Source: Isoetes taiwanensis
Lineage: Eukaryota; Streptophyta; Lycopodiopsida; Isoetales; Isoetaceae
Assembly: GCA_021234155.1 (NCBI GenBank)
Contig: JAJEKV010000110.1
Coordinates: 3,006,338-3,070,337 of the forward strand
Length of the DNA stretch: 64,000 nucleotides
Reading direction: 5' to 3'
In this document: positions 45,001 through 57,420 of the stretch, one piece after another
Position numbering within the stretch: the first letter of the stretch is position 1
Layout of the letters: each line of letters starts with the position of its first letter
Made by a program: the position numbers and the translations under genes
The notes under the pieces: model-generated
Databases searched by the model: none
Told to the model about the DNA's origin: nothing
What the model saw: the letters and a program-made list of their open reading frames with translations, nothing else

Positions 45001-47080
45001 GTAAAACCTTATTTGTGGTGTTCAATTCGTTTGTCCCCCTGTCCCCCAAAATGTGGCGTTGCATCCACCACTTTTGTGGTATGAAAGTGTAATTATGGCA
45101 GCTCAATTTGCGGTATTTAAGAATAGAGTCCCTTTCAGGTTGTGGAAATTCTAATTTCAAAAACTAAAATTCAAATTCAAATTCTATTCTTTGGCCCCTT
45201 CCGTTCTTTGCCCTAAATCCGTTCTTTGGCTCCCTCCTTTGAGAGCTCCAATCCATTGTGGATATGGATGTCAATGAGGTAATCTGTATACAAAAAGTAT
45301 TTTAGGCGGGAGAAAATGAAGAAGAACCAAGGAACAAGAAATGTTGAAGAAAAGCGCATGAGGAAAAAAAGAAAATTGAAGAAAAATTGGAGCTTGCTGA
45401 ATTGGCCCGAAGGATCAGGTTCATCAAAGTGCAAGCGAGGAAGCGCCGTATTGTCCTTAATTTGCTAACGTCTTTCCATAAACAGACCAAAAGAATGGAG
45501 GATAGCACGAAGAAAGAAATTTTACTTGATTTTTGAGGGGATAAAACATTGGAAAAATTCATAGGTGAAGAATTAAAGGATTTGGAAGCCAAGAGCATCG
45601 TTATAAAGAGCCTGCGGGGACTCCATGCGGTATCAAACTCTCTACCAGCAATGGCCTAGCAGCCAAGAATAGCTGCCTTGCAATGTGCGTACCCGATGCG
45701 ATTCTGAAACAAGTGACAAAATCAACCCCGAGATCTTGGAAAGGTATTAGGTGTTCACCCAAGAAACACACGCAAAGGCAAAGAAAAAGAGGAAGAGATC
45801 GATTACAATGGTGGGAAATGGGTTTCTTACAAAGGGGCTAAAAGATTCGATGCAATTTCAGATGAACATATAGAAAAAAGATTCAAAATTTTGGATTGAG
45901 AACACAGTGTCTCTAACACAAAGGATGTTAGAACTAGAAGATTGGAGAGAAATGTAAAGAGAAGAACATCTTGCTCACTATACGGAGGAATCCTGGTTAG
46001 TTTATTTCTGTTATTCATGTTTTCTTAGTTATGGTGCTTAGTGTGTTGGTGCATGTGGTGGTTATTGTGTTGTCTGATGATTGTGGTGTCTTGTATGCGG
46101 CATGTGAATGGTGTGTGTAGTTGACTCTAGTCACGAAATGCAATATTTAATGTTTGGAATATTATTAGAACATGGCAAATTGGTACTCCTTTCTTTGGGT
46201 GTGTGTATACAGTCTAAAAATATTTGAGCTATAACTAACTGATCTGAGATACAAATTTTGTTGAATAAAAGACAATTTTTGTCAGATTCAAACACAGACT
46301 CTGTTGGAAAGTATGATATATTAAAAAAGGATCTTACAAAATTTGGCTTTACAAATTTGGCTTTCCATTAAGCTTCTGTGCGAGAACTAAATTTACATGC
46401 ATGATCTAAGCAGCGAGGAAATCTTTGGTATGGTGGCTCAAAGGCGGGTGCATCCAAAATTATTTTTTTGCACTAAAGCATCTAAGCTTTCTGCTGGTCA
46501 TCCAATTTATGAGGATGAGGTTTGCTAGTGCTTCCTGCATCCCACGGTGGTAAAATGCGCGTCAATTACGCGATAAAACCATCGATCGGAGGCGGACAAG
46601 TGGCAGAGAACAAATATACCCGGCTACCCTTGCGGCAGCATGTAACATAAGGTGATGGACCTTGTCTAAGAGCTCTCTTCTGTCAATCTGACTCAAGCAT
46701 GCCATTGAGGCCCGACATCGGTCGTTGTATGCCTTTAGGTTGGATTCGAAATCAACAAAGAAGGTGGATTTAGGCATATCCACCTTGATTGATCCACGAG
46801 CCCTGTTTAACATGTGCCGAATGCCCTCCTCGCTCACCCTACAATGGCAGTAGTGATCTCACGAACATGGATCCTACCATGTTGCGGAATGAACTTCTTC
46901 GATTTGGCGCAATTGGGAATAAACGCCAAAAATGGGGCGTAGGAGCAGGTTGGGACCAGGTTCCTTTTCTAATGATTAGAAGAGGAATGTAATTATTATC
47001 AGGGTGTACGAATTTCAGAAGTGTTTATGAGAGCAGGCTAGGCAGATTTTTTATATCAGACGAAATAGGATAAAAGTGAT
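45001..47080. other. Stretch with unassigned ORFs
   Basis: At 45310-45660 (+) a Lys/Glu-rich, coiled-coil-like reading occurs (for example LELAELARRIRFIKVQARKR, then EKFIGEELKDLEAK) interrupted by a stop. At 46562-46837 (-) an open frame contains KSTFFVDFESNLKAYNDRCR. Neither matches a family I recognise. Confidence 0.35.
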
Positions 47081-47850
47081 GTGATGTGATGTGTGGTGTC
47101 GTGATGGTGTGGTGTGGTGTGGTGTGGTGTGGGTTGCGTTATGTCCATGGTGTCATGTGGGTGTGTGCATGTTAATGTATGATATGTGTGGATTCAATTT
47201 TATTTATTCTCCCCCTCACCCACCCACCCCATCTATCCCCACCATAGACTACCACCACATCTTTGCGACCACCACATTACCACCACATGCACATCCCACC
47301 ACATCCCGCCCACACCCCTCCACCACCACCACCCACACTCCACCACCACCCACATCACACCACAATCTACAACACCACACCACCCACCACCACCACCACC
47401 CCCTCCCCACCACACTCCACCACCACCACACACCACCCCGACCACCACCCCACCACCACACTCCACCCACCACATCATAGCACCACACACCTACACACAC
47501 CACCACCACCCCCCCCCCACCACCACACACCTCCACCCACCACCACCCCCACCACGCCCCACCACCCTCCACCTCCCACCACCTCCCCACCCCCCCACCA
47601 CCACCACACACCCTCCACCACCCCCCCACCACAATCACCACCACCACCCCCCCCACCACCTCCCCACCACCACCACACTCCATCACCACTCCACACTCCA
47701 CCATTTGGTGTATGGTGTGTGGTGAATATTATGGTGTGTGATGGGGGTGTGTGGTGTGGTGTGTGTACACGACACTAAGGTGCTGGGTGCAGTGATATGA
47801 TGAGTGTGGGGCATGGTATGGTGCATGGTTTAGTGTGGTATACACATAAC
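47080..47850. repeat. Strand-switching GTGGT / CCACC low-complexity tract
   Basis: The plus strand is G/T-rich at 47080-47205 (GTGTGGTGTGGTG), C/A-rich at 47210-47700 (CCACCACC and CCCCCC runs), then G/T-rich again to about 47850. The proline/histidine or glycine/valine frames here are composition artefacts. Confidence 0.88.
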
Positions 47851-47959
47851 AGAGTTTAGTGTTCATTTCATCGAGATCTTTATTGTTCAAAGAGGTTTAC
47901 GGACCAACATCCAGAAATTAAGATTCAACCGAGCTTTTGAAGCTAAAACCACAATTTGT

Positions 47960-49690
47960 GGTGAAATTGGACTTCAATAGTTGTTGTTTGCATTCGACCG
48001 CGTGAGGATGCAAATGCTAGTGGATGGACTCAATGGGATGAGAACCAAACATCAGAAAATTGCACTTCACTGCGATGTTTGTAGATCACATGAACTTGGT
48101 CGGTGCAGGGCACACGACATAAAGTACCGTCTGAAGCTTGTGGAAGTCTATATTGTGTCAAAGAGTGAGTGGAGTAATGAGTTTCACAAGAAGCGTGCAT
48201 CCCTTGGAAATTGTGAGCTGTGTGGGAGCAAGTTCAGACCTGTCCCATGGAAGAGTGGCAGTAGGAGAGAGTGAGAATGGGAGTACATTGACGAAAGACA
48301 ACGTCTAAAGTGCAGAAGGAAGGACGGCTCATCGATTACAATGGGGCGAAGGGAAAGGATAAGGCGGACATTAAATGTGTTTTCGGATGAATTTCAGGTA
48401 CTCAATTCAAGGCTTCTAGACCATTTTAAGGAGCTTAGGTACACAAAGCGACAACGATGTCTATATGATGTGGATTTTTTGAGAGAACTATACATTCAAG
48501 GCAAGAGGAAAGGTGAACATGATTGGGTCAAAACCTGAGTTACCATTTGGTTCAAACAACATATCGGTATGACTCGGTGGCGGATGAGATTATCAAGAAA
48601 CACATTACTATGTATGGGATGATAGGAAAATGCTTTGTTTTGCGATGCGTGCTTACCTTCATGAAGCACCACAAATATCTGGAGCAGAAAGGAAGGGTTC
48701 CAATATGACGGACATTATGTGTTTTCGGATGGTGCGACATCTCAATTCAAGGCTTCTGGACCATTTTACTTTGTGGCTGGGTACATAAGCGACTTTGTGT
48801 CTATATTTGGAATTTTTTTGGTTCTAACCGGGAAAGGTGAACACGATGGCAAAAGTACCTAGTTGAAGAGATGGTTAAGTTCGCAATTAAAGTGGTACAA
48901 CATAAAATTGGGTACCGCTCATGAAGTGGTAGAAGTTCGAAAAGATGTTTACTTGTGGAACATCAGGGTGGATGAAACATACGAAACCGGTAAGAGGAAG
49001 AATATAAAAGGTTCTTTTGGGAAGTCAGGTGGAGGATATAGATAGAAAGAAAGCATGGGGTGCAGAAAGGTTTTTGGACACTAAGCGGATCCATTGTGTA
49101 CATGCATTCAATCCACGAATCTCATGCGGTTGCTGCGAGGAACTTTCATGCTTGCGGCAGTACGCTTGGATGGCATGTGGGGCGGTTATTGTGAACAAGC
49201 ACTCGTTGATGATTGGAAACTTCAAGTTATTACCATCCTTCAATGTGCATGCTAACATTGAGGACCGTAAATCAACAGGTCCTTGTTCTCCTCCAATCCC
49301 ACGATGTTAGCAGAGCATAGAGTTGGTGATAATTTTGTCGTTGCTCAGAAAGGAATGATGAGGGTTCTGAATTTTGGATTCTGATGTGCACAAAACCAAA
49401 ATGGATAGTGGAGAAAGACTTCCAACTCAATGGAACATGGTACCTCGCCCGGTGATAGTGTCATAGAAGGTATGTATTACAAGAAGGGCACTGAGATCAA
49501 CCATCAGCTATGATCTTTTGCAGTAAAAGACATGTAGGCATAGTATTCACAACACAGATCTGTGCAATCGGACTTCACATGCCACCAACTAAGCGTCAAA
49601 GCAGGATTTGTATATATTTGGATCCTTTAGATGAGGAGAAAATTTTCTGAAATTTACCCGAAGTTCTTTACGATGATGATGAAATGTAAA
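47960..49690 (+). pseudogene. Degraded gene with FSDGATSQFK and GKGEHDG motifs
   Basis: The N-terminal reading (47981-48274) has CDVCRSHELGRC and CELCGSKF, two Cys pairs that suggest a zinc-binding region. Around 48711-48860 a frame reads VFSDGATSQFK, GPFYFVAGY, then IWNFFGS and, one frame over, GKGEHDGKST. This combination resembles an uncharacterised protein family, probably transposon-derived, in which FxSDGxxxQFK precedes WNFFGxGHGKGEHDG. A broken copy of the same segment lies about 350 bp upstream (48353-48535, with GKRKGEHDW). The last readable piece is LPEVLYDDDEM at about 49650-49690. Frames change several times. The family match is from memory and should be treated as tentative. Confidence 0.4.
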
Positions 49691-51711
49691 ACCATTACAT
49701 GTATTTTTCAGAACTCATGTGAAGTCTTGTGCTTCAATTTGTGAAAAATGAGTTTGTCTTGATTTCTTTTGAAGATTTGGATTCTTCGAAACACTTGATT
49801 CCTTTGTTTTGAGATGAATTGAATATGAATTTTCATTGAAATGAATCGAGGTTACAATAACAATTATGTACATAAGAAAGATATATCGATGATTTAAGTG
49901 CGAGGTGACTCATGCACCTACATACTTCCCAATACATATGTTCCTCTCGGGTTCCGGCTTTTGTTGCTTCTAATCTTAAAACTTCAAGCATGAACACTCT
50001 AACATCAACTAGATCCTGGTACTGAAATGTCCACAAACTGTGATTAACCACACTTTGTCAATAACGGAGTTTGGTTTATCTGCTTCCACATTTAAAATTG
50101 ACTTACTAGATCGAGCAACAATATATTCACTCCTTTTAAGTACCCCCTCACAAATTTGTGCATAAGCGAACATGGCGGGGCCATGAATGACCATCGGTTT
50201 GAAGAAGGCGTTCTGGAAATTTTCACAACATCGAGGTTGTAAAAAGCTGAAATTATTGTGTCCAAGCAATTCGGGGAACCTGCACTCAAAGTTTGTTGTC
50301 ATTGTGCCACAACAACAAAATGCAATGAGCAAGCACTAACGTCTCAACATATGCATACGCCATGCAAGCCGAGCTATTAAAGTGATATATCCACGGTTTA
50401 TATCTCTGTATGCGAGACAGCGTAGCTTACAATCGAGAAAACAGGTTGATGATGTCCATCACAAGCGAGGCAAAAACATGTCTTGGCACTTATCCAGTTC
50501 ACATGTTTCCTTATTATTTGTAAACTATTTTGTGTCCTTGGACAATGTGAAAGTGAAAAAGGGTCAAAAAATGAAAGGATGGCTCATTCCTTGGAGAATC
50601 AAGTAGTATTCCATGTCTCGCAAACATATGCATATCATCTGGCACAATCCGATGATGCAAATCGAGATGAAAGTATCACCTTGAGAAGGAGGATCAATTG
50701 ATCATTGAACCCACTTGCGTATCAACTTCCAAAATTTTGATGTCGGTGGAGCTAATCACGGCAGTTCGAGTTCCCTCGGCACCACTTCCAGGATGTGTAT
50801 TTGGCTTTAGATAGTCGGGGCTAGAAGCTCTATCATCTCTAGTTCTAAACACACGAGAACATTTTGCTCACAATCGGAAAAGTACAACACATATCATAGA
50901 AATTTTTTACTTATATTGACTTTCAAAGAGTTTTACAAGATTCATTTATGAAAATGCTTTTATCGAGCATTTTCATGCGATTCTTGCGACTCTTGAAGAA
51001 TCCCACATGTTCCACATTTGATATTTCCTTCACATAAGTGACACACTTTCTGCGCCGAATTAAGTCCCTCCAGCCATGGTTTGAGTTGCTCAAAAAAAAT
51101 TGGAATCCAACACAGTCGGGAGCAAAACTATTTGGACATATCATTTGTGTTAAATTTGGTTGAGAACCCTTATATCTGCTGTCATCTATCAACAATGTGT
51201 TTGTCACCTGGTATCTCCAAATTTCTGGTACACTTTGGACAGATCCTTAAGGAAAATTGGCTTATTAACCACTTTTTAATTTTGTGTTAGATGCGGTCAT
51301 CTGATTCCAAATAAAAAGAAATACGCCCCTTATATTCCTGCATCAACTTTCACAAATCAACAAGTCAACATTACTCTTAGCCATGCTGGACCACAATGCA
51401 ATCTCAAATTTTGAAAAACACCATTCATTAAGAACTCCACGAAATCCAGGCCGGAGGCTGCGAACTTTTGATGGTTCAATTTCTGGATGGTCATACTGGC
51501 TCGCCGATCTGGGGATCCCTCTTTCAAGTCATAAAACTTGCCTAAAACCCATTAAAATCAGAACAAGGAGAATTTCAGTTAACCTCTTGGTTTTGTTGGT
51601 TGGTTGTATTGGACTCGTTGAATGATGCATCTTGTCCGGATCAAGGGGTTTTCTTTGTCAACTTCATTACCGCATCGCATTTGGCTCATATTGACACAAA
51701 ACTTTTTCGTA
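49691..51711. other. Stretch with unassigned minus-strand ORFs
   Basis: Open frames on the minus strand (50009-50332 with LNVEADKPNSVIDKVWLITV; 50923-51207 with FAPDCVGFQFFLSNSNHGW) look protein-like but match no family I know. They end just before the copia LTR. Confidence 0.3.
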
Positions 51712-52196
51712 TTTGGAATTACATGCCTAAGTGGTGGCATTTGATCAATACACACCGGTTAGCATTTAGACATGGATTTTGCATGGAAGAAAAATATAAA
51801 AATAAAAAGGTAGAAGAAAAAATACGGTGAACAGTTCAAGGGTTTTTGAAAAGCGAGGCGGCCCGGCGTGAGATTTTTTGGGCGGATCTAGTAGGCCGAT
51901 TATGCATTGCTGAATCGATCTTGGAGCTCCTATATCTTGCCGGATTTGGTCTTGGAAGCGAGTTGATAAGCGATCTTTTGCTATTTAATGGTTTCTGTAG
52001 TAAAAGCGGTCGATTACGTGTGATAATATTTTGATTCTTTGTGATATTATAGATTCGATCCTGTGTGGAATCCTTTGTGGGTCTTAATTGGTTTGAGCAG
52101 GTAAATCCTTTGTGGATTTAAAGGAAGATTAAGGGAGAAGATTGTATACGGTTTTCCTCTGGGTTCAATTCGGACTCAAAGTCTTTGATTCCAACA
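51712..52196 (+). repeat. 5' LTR of the copia element
   Basis: The repeat is about 485 bp, from GGAATTACATGCC to GATTCCAACA. It is clearly alignable to 56494-56974 but with many differences. The canonical TG start is degraded here (TATTTGG). Confidence 0.85.
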
Positions 52197-52198
52197 TC

Positions 52199-52210
52199 TG
52201 GTATCGAGCA
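52199..52210 (+). promoter_or_regulatory. Primer binding site, altered tRNA-iMet complement
   Basis: TGGTATCGAGCA starts two bases after the LTR. The usual plant site is TGGTATCAGAGC, and here CAG has become CG. The site in the gag-only element in this window is intact, so this difference is either old decay or a sequence error. Confidence 0.8.
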
Positions 52211-52259
52211 AGTTAGTCTAAAGGGAGATGGCATCTAATAAAGTTCTTGCCTCTATTTA

Positions 52260-53120
52260 GGCGTTAAGGTGTATAAAGGGGGATCGGTTTTCAAAAAAAA
52301 GCATGGAAGATGAAAGTTGAAAGGCTTTGGGCCGAGGAGGGGCTATGGGATTTGGTTAGAGTCCTCTCACAGGCCCGGGAAGCAAAGGCGGGTAACTATG
52401 AAGAATGAAGGCTTGAGAATCGTCAAAGGCTGGAGCGGAATCTGCAAAATCGACAAAGGCTCTTGATCAAAGATTTAGCTCAAACAAAAGGTATTATCAT
52501 TTCAAAGCTTGGTTATGGTATTATAGCTTCAATTCATAATATGGATCCACGAGATATGTGGCGGTATTTGTTAAATGAATTTGAGCGATTCTTAGCATCT
52601 AGAGACATAAATTGGAACAGAATTAAGAATGTTGAAATATGAAAGTGGTCAAGATCTGGTTGAGTTATTTGATAAAATGGATGGAATATTTATGGATTTA
52701 GAAGGTCTTTGTGCCTCTTACTGTTCAATCAAAATTCTTTATATCTCGAGATGTTTTTTTGCATATGATGAAAATATTGCATCCTTAATTCGCCACGATG
52801 GCTAGAACTAAAAGAAGAAGCTATAAGTATTGCAAGGACTGAAATTACACAAAGGGAAGCAAGAAGAAATTTATGATCAAGGGAGATAATATATTGTATT
52901 TTGGAGGAAGGGCGAGAAGTAAGGATGTAATATGTTATGGTTGTGGAAATTGGACACATAAAGCCAAATTGCACTAGAATTAGAGGCCGTTCATGCTATG
53001 CTTGTGGAGGAGCTGGTCATCTAGCCAATATGTGTACAAAAAGGGGAAGAGGGCGTGGAAACTTTGGGGGATCTTCTAGTAGGGGTGTGTCCGTCGGTGT
53101 TACCTTTCAAAGCCAACTAT
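52260..53120 (+). pseudogene. gag: Copia Gag remnant with two zinc knuckles
   Basis: After a degraded N-terminal region, a first knuckle CYGCG continues in the next frame as GHIKPNC (about 52930-52972), and a second knuckle reads CYACGGAGHLANMC (about 52995-53036, CX2CX4HX4C). A basic, glycine-rich tail RGRGNFGGSSSRG follows. The first knuckle is split by a one-base frameshift. Confidence 0.8.
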
Positions 53121-53209
53121 AGGTTACATGTCGGAAAGAAATTCACGAGGAGGAGGTGAAGTCATATGCTTTGTCAAATTTATGTGATGAAAATATTTCT
53201 AACCACAAT

Positions 53210-54560
53210 GATTTATAGATTACGGAGCTGAAAAATCCGTGATGCAAAGTTCACAAATTTTAAAAAGCTTGAGACTAGTAAGCTTCGAGATGTTAATGCG
53301 TATGGCTAATGGAAAAACAAAATGTAGAAGCTTGTGGTGTGTTAGAGCTCATAGGAGAAGATGGAAAAATTATTACCATTAATAATGTGTTGTACGGTAC
53401 AGGGGATGATAAAAAAACCTAATCTCAGAGTGTGATTTAGTTGATAAAAATTATAAAGTCTTGTTTGACAAGCATATGTGTATAGTTCATGATAATGGAA
53501 AAATAGTGTTGTATGCAAGAAGAATTGGAAATCGTTTTGAGCTTTGTCCTAGAAGTATAAATATTTTATCAAGTGAAGTTGAAAAGGGAAAACTCAATGG
53601 AATTTGTGGCATCAAAAGATTAGGCCACACGAACTTGAAAAATATAATTTTATGAAAAAACAAAATTCTTGGATGGTTTGGACTTTATAGATAATAGTGA
53701 GGGAAGTGCTTTGTGTCATGGTTGTATGTTGGGCAAACAAAGTGAAAGCCTTTTCCTATGAAGAGTGAGCGGGTAAATGAAAAATTAGCCTAGTGCATTC
53801 GGATGTATGTGGACCTATGAGAGTTAGAAGTGTTAGTGGAAAATACTATTTTGTGTCATTTATTGATGACTATACAAAAAAAAAGCTAAGTGGTACTTCT
53901 TAACTCATAAAAGTCAAGTGCTCAACTCATTTTAAAGCCTATCTTGCGAAGTAAAGCATTGAAGCAAGTGCTAAATTAAAATGTTTAAAGGAGGAGGATA
54001 GGAGAGTACTTATCAAATGAATTTAAAAGGTTTTGTTTAGAGCAGGAATCAAAAGGGCAATTAACTTGCAGAGGTACTCCTCGTGAGAATGGTGTCTCAC
54101 AGAAAGAAAGAATCGAAGCAGTAATGGGCATTTCGGGCTATGTTAAAGCATCACCGAGGTCTTCCAAATTTTTTATGGGCAGAAATTTTTGTAAATACTG
54201 CGTTCTATATTCAAAATAAGATCTCAAGCAAATCCACTGAATGGTGAGATCGGATGAGTTATGGACCGGCAAAGCGTCAATCGGTAAAAGACTTTAAAGC
54301 TTTTGGTTGTTTGGCATATTCAAAGGTAATAGATGATAAGATATCAAAATTGGATGATAGAAGTAAGGAAACATATTTTATTGGATACGATAAAAGAATC
54401 AAAAGGGTATAGGCTCTATGATCCAAATAAAAAGCGGTGATTATAAGTCGAGATGTCATTTTCTTTGAAAATATATTATACAAAGATCGGTTTCTAAGTA
54501 CTAATAAAGAAGGATCGAGATGAGATAAAGATGCGAGATAAAGATATTAGCGGGAGCCGA
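53210..54560 (+). pseudogene. pol: Copia protease and integrase remnant
   Basis: A weak protease-like reading DYGAEKSVMQSS is followed by a GAG pre-integrase segment ending RLGHTNLKNI (about 53618-53650). The integrase catalytic core starts LVHSDVCGPM, then SGKYYFVSFIDDYT (about 53783-53877), which includes two of the DDE residues. Later pieces include PNFLWAEIFVNTAFY and VIISRDVIFFE. The third catalytic region is fragmented. Many frameshifts. Confidence 0.85.
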
Positions 54561-54939
54561 TAGATTATTTTGATGATAAGGAGGAAAAAGCCATTGTCAA
54601 TCAAGCGAGGATGAAGAAAATTTGAGCGGGAAGGGTCGCTTTGAGCATCACGATAACGAAATGGAACCAGCTCGAGCCAATAAGGCGTAGAAGAAGGGGT
54701 GAAGGTGAATTGCTTAAAGAGGGATATCTTTTGATACTTCACAATATGGAAGGGATGAGTAGGAAGAAGTACTAGGAGAAGTGCTCATTGAGCAAGCGGA
54801 AGAAAGAGAAGAAGGTGAGCGGTAATTCCACGCTCTTATATGCACGTATTAGAAATTGATACTCAAGCAACTATAATGAAGCTATAGAAAGTCTAGATTA
54901 GAAATGGAAGGATGCAATGAATCTTGGGGAACTAAGTTC

Positions 54940-56330
54940 TTTTGAGCGTCACGAGAGCGTATAAAGCGGTTGTGAGACCTACTAACAGAAATATTGTTGG
55001 AAATAAATGGATTTTTAGAATTAAACGGGGACCAGATGGGCAAACTCAGAAATTTAAAGCTAGACGGTGGCGAAAGGGTTTACTCAAAAAGAAGGTATTG
55101 ATTATGATGAAACATTCTCTCCGATCGTTAAATTAACAAGTGTCAGGGCAATTATGGCTGCTGCTAATATGCACAACTTAGAGTTACATCATATGGATGT
55201 TTGCACGGCATTTCTCAATGCAGACTTGGATGAAGAAATTTATATGGAGCAGCCTCCTGGATACGAAGTTGATGGAGATAAGGTGTGGAAAGTGCGAGGA
55301 AGGCGTTATATGGCCTAAGACAAGCTCCACGTCAGTGGTATGTATGTATTGACAATCATTTGAAAACACATGGGTTTGAAAAACTAAATATGGATGGAAA
55401 TGTCTATATCTATAGGAAAGATGGATACTTTTGCATAATTGCAGTTTATGTAGATGATTGCGTAATGGCTGCTAATGATATTGGTTGCTTAAATTATTGC
55501 AAAGATATTCTAAAGAAAAGATTTCAAATGACAGACTTGGGGAACTTAAGCAGGTTATTAGGTATGGAAATTTCTAGAGATAAAGAAGGGATTTATAGCT
55601 ATTACTCAAAAGCGAAATATTTTAGGCATGCTTAAAAGATTTGGAATGATAGAATGTAAGTTCTTGGCAAGCACTCGGTAGCAACTGGGCAGAAAAATCA
55701 ACTCTGAGATGTGTCCCAAAACAAAAAGAAGAAGCATATCATGATGAATCGACCTTATAGAGAGCTTATTGGATGTCTTCAATATGTATCAATTTGTACC
55801 GCGTCGATATTTCATATGGAGTAAATGTGCTAAGCCAATTTCTAAATAATCTGGTGAAGGCCCTTTGGAAATCATAAAAGCGTATTTTAAAGGTTTACGA
55901 AAGGTACTGGGACTATGGTCTTGTATTGAGGGCGTGAACATGATGTAAAATTGCAAGGTCTATTACTTGAAGGTCAAAATTGGGATCTGATTGGGGGTGC
56001 TATTTCTTGGGGACACCCTCATGAGATCAAAGGTGGGGATATATGTCTCTTGCATCTAGGGAAATTCTCGCTATTTCTTGGAAAAGTAAGAAACAAACCT
56101 CTATTGCTCTTTCTATCGGAAAATTATGAATATGCGGGACAGTTGTCTCTTGCATCTAGAGAAAAATTGTATAATCAGAGCGGCTTAAAAAAACCAGTTA
56201 GAAAAAATTATTCAAAGGGGCCAACACCATTATATTGTGATAGTACAAGTTGTATTGCCATGACTAAGAATCCGGTCTTACATGAAAGAACAAAGCATAT
56301 CGAGCTACATAATCACTTTATAACGTGATC
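54940..56330 (+). pseudogene. pol: Copia reverse transcriptase-RNase H remnant
   Basis: The RVT_2 region reads NKWIFRIKRGPDGQTQKFKA, then AKGFTQKEGIDYDETFSPIV, MDVCTAFLNADLDEEIYMEQ, LYGLRQAPRQWY and the catalytic IIAVYVDDCVMAAND (about 55438-55480). The RNase H end reads LYCDSTSCIAMTKNPVLHER, then TKHIELHNHFI. The copia-type YVDD box is intact, but the frame is broken at least four times. Confidence 0.92.
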
Positions 56331-56479
56331 AAGTAAAGAATGGAGAAATAAAGCGTCTTATATAGACCCTCCCGAGAATTAGTGTGTTGCGACATTCTTA
56401 CAAAAGCTTTGTCGGAATCGAAATTTAAAGTATTTCAAAAGGATTTAGGAATAGAAGATGTTGGAACCATGAGCACTTA

Positions 56480-56493
56480 GGCATGAGGGAGAT
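56480..56493 (+). promoter_or_regulatory. Polypurine tract of the copia element
   Basis: GGCATGAGGGAGAT lies directly before the TGTTGGAATTAC start of the 3' LTR, as expected for the plus-strand primer. Confidence 0.75.
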
Positions 56494-56974
56494 TGTTGGA
56501 ATTACATGCCTAAGTGGTGGCATCTTATTAAATGACACATGGTTGGCGTCTACATATATATTTTGCATGGAACAAAATAAAAGGGGAAAAGCGGGACTAA
56601 AAATATTAGGTGAAGAGTCGAAGTTTTTTTCGAATAGGAACAGCCCGGCGTCATCGTTTTGTTAGGCGGATTTGTTGAACTTCGGCATTTGTTGCGAAGC
56701 AGAATATGGAGTTTCGGATCTTTGCGGTTGATGTTGGGCGAGGGTAAAAGCAGGTGATTATCGTGATATGATGTGTTCTATAGTAGAAGGCGGTCATTTT
56801 GTGGATTCGTTGTGATCTTTGTAATCTAGTCTGTGTGGAATTCTACGTGGGTTGTGATTTGCTTTAGCGAGGTGCATCCTTTGTGGATTTGAAGGAGGTG
56901 GATTTTAAGGGAGAAGATTGAGTTTGGATTTTCTTAGGGTTCAATTCCAGGGCTCAAAAGCGTTTGATTCCAAA
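56494..56974 (+). repeat. 3' LTR of the copia element
   Basis: It starts TGTTGGAATTACATGCC and ends near GATTCCAAAC, where CCAACA would be expected. It pairs with 51712-52196. Confidence 0.88.
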
Positions 56975-57017
56975 CGAGCCGCGAAGAAGACTTTGGGCAA
57001 GGAAATTTAATTTACCT

Positions 57018-57246
57018 CAATGGTTCGTTTAGTCTAGTGGTAACACACTAGATCTAGCAACTATAGGTCTCAAGTTGAGGCTGCCCGAATCGCTTTTCTG
57101 AGGCCCCATTGGGTGAAAAAAAAAACCCCTGCAGGAGCGCAATGTAAAAGTGGTTGGGGGACGGGACCCGGTGTGGTGTGTGGTCACATGTCGGTTGGAT
57201 CTTGCCTAGTGGCGTGGCGTTAAAATACTATCTATCTATCTATCTT
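57018..57246 (+). mobile_element. tRNA-derived SINE
   Basis: The head resembles a tRNA with an A-box-like TAGTCTAGTGG and a B-box-like GGTCTCAAGTTGA about 35 bp apart, the internal Pol III promoter arrangement. A non-tRNA body follows, and the 3' end is a CTATCTATCTATC simple repeat. It sits just downstream of the copia 3' LTR. Target duplications could not be fixed. Confidence 0.65.
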
Positions 57247-57420
57247 CTCTACGAAATAAATGGTCAATGAAAATAGATTTGGTAGAACATGAAAATAGGG
57301 GAAAGGAATACTTGACAAAACTAAGCAATGACCCTAAGGAATCAGCTAAGGTTCTTGTTGGATATGAAATCACTTTGTTCAATGCTTAATCTAGTGATCT
57401 CTTTAGAGGATCTTATTTAT

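Larger units (their letters stand above)
51712..56974 (+). mobile_element. Ty1/copia LTR retrotransposon, decayed
   Basis: The two diverged direct repeats share GGAATTACATGCCTAAGTGG at one end and TTTGATTCCAA at the other (51712-52196 and 56494-56974). A tRNA-Met-type primer site follows the first LTR, and a purine tract precedes the second. The interior reads, in order, Gag zinc knuckles, protease-like, integrase, reverse transcriptase and RNase H pieces. Integrase before reverse transcriptase is the Ty1/copia order. LTR divergence is high and every domain is frameshifted, so the element is old and inactive. Confidence 0.93.

Noticed and set aside
47186-47778. Long Pro/His/Thr-rich (+) and Gly/Val-rich (-) open frames
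   Set aside because: They are produced by the CCACC/GGTGG simple repeat, which lacks stop codons. There is no non-repetitive coding part.
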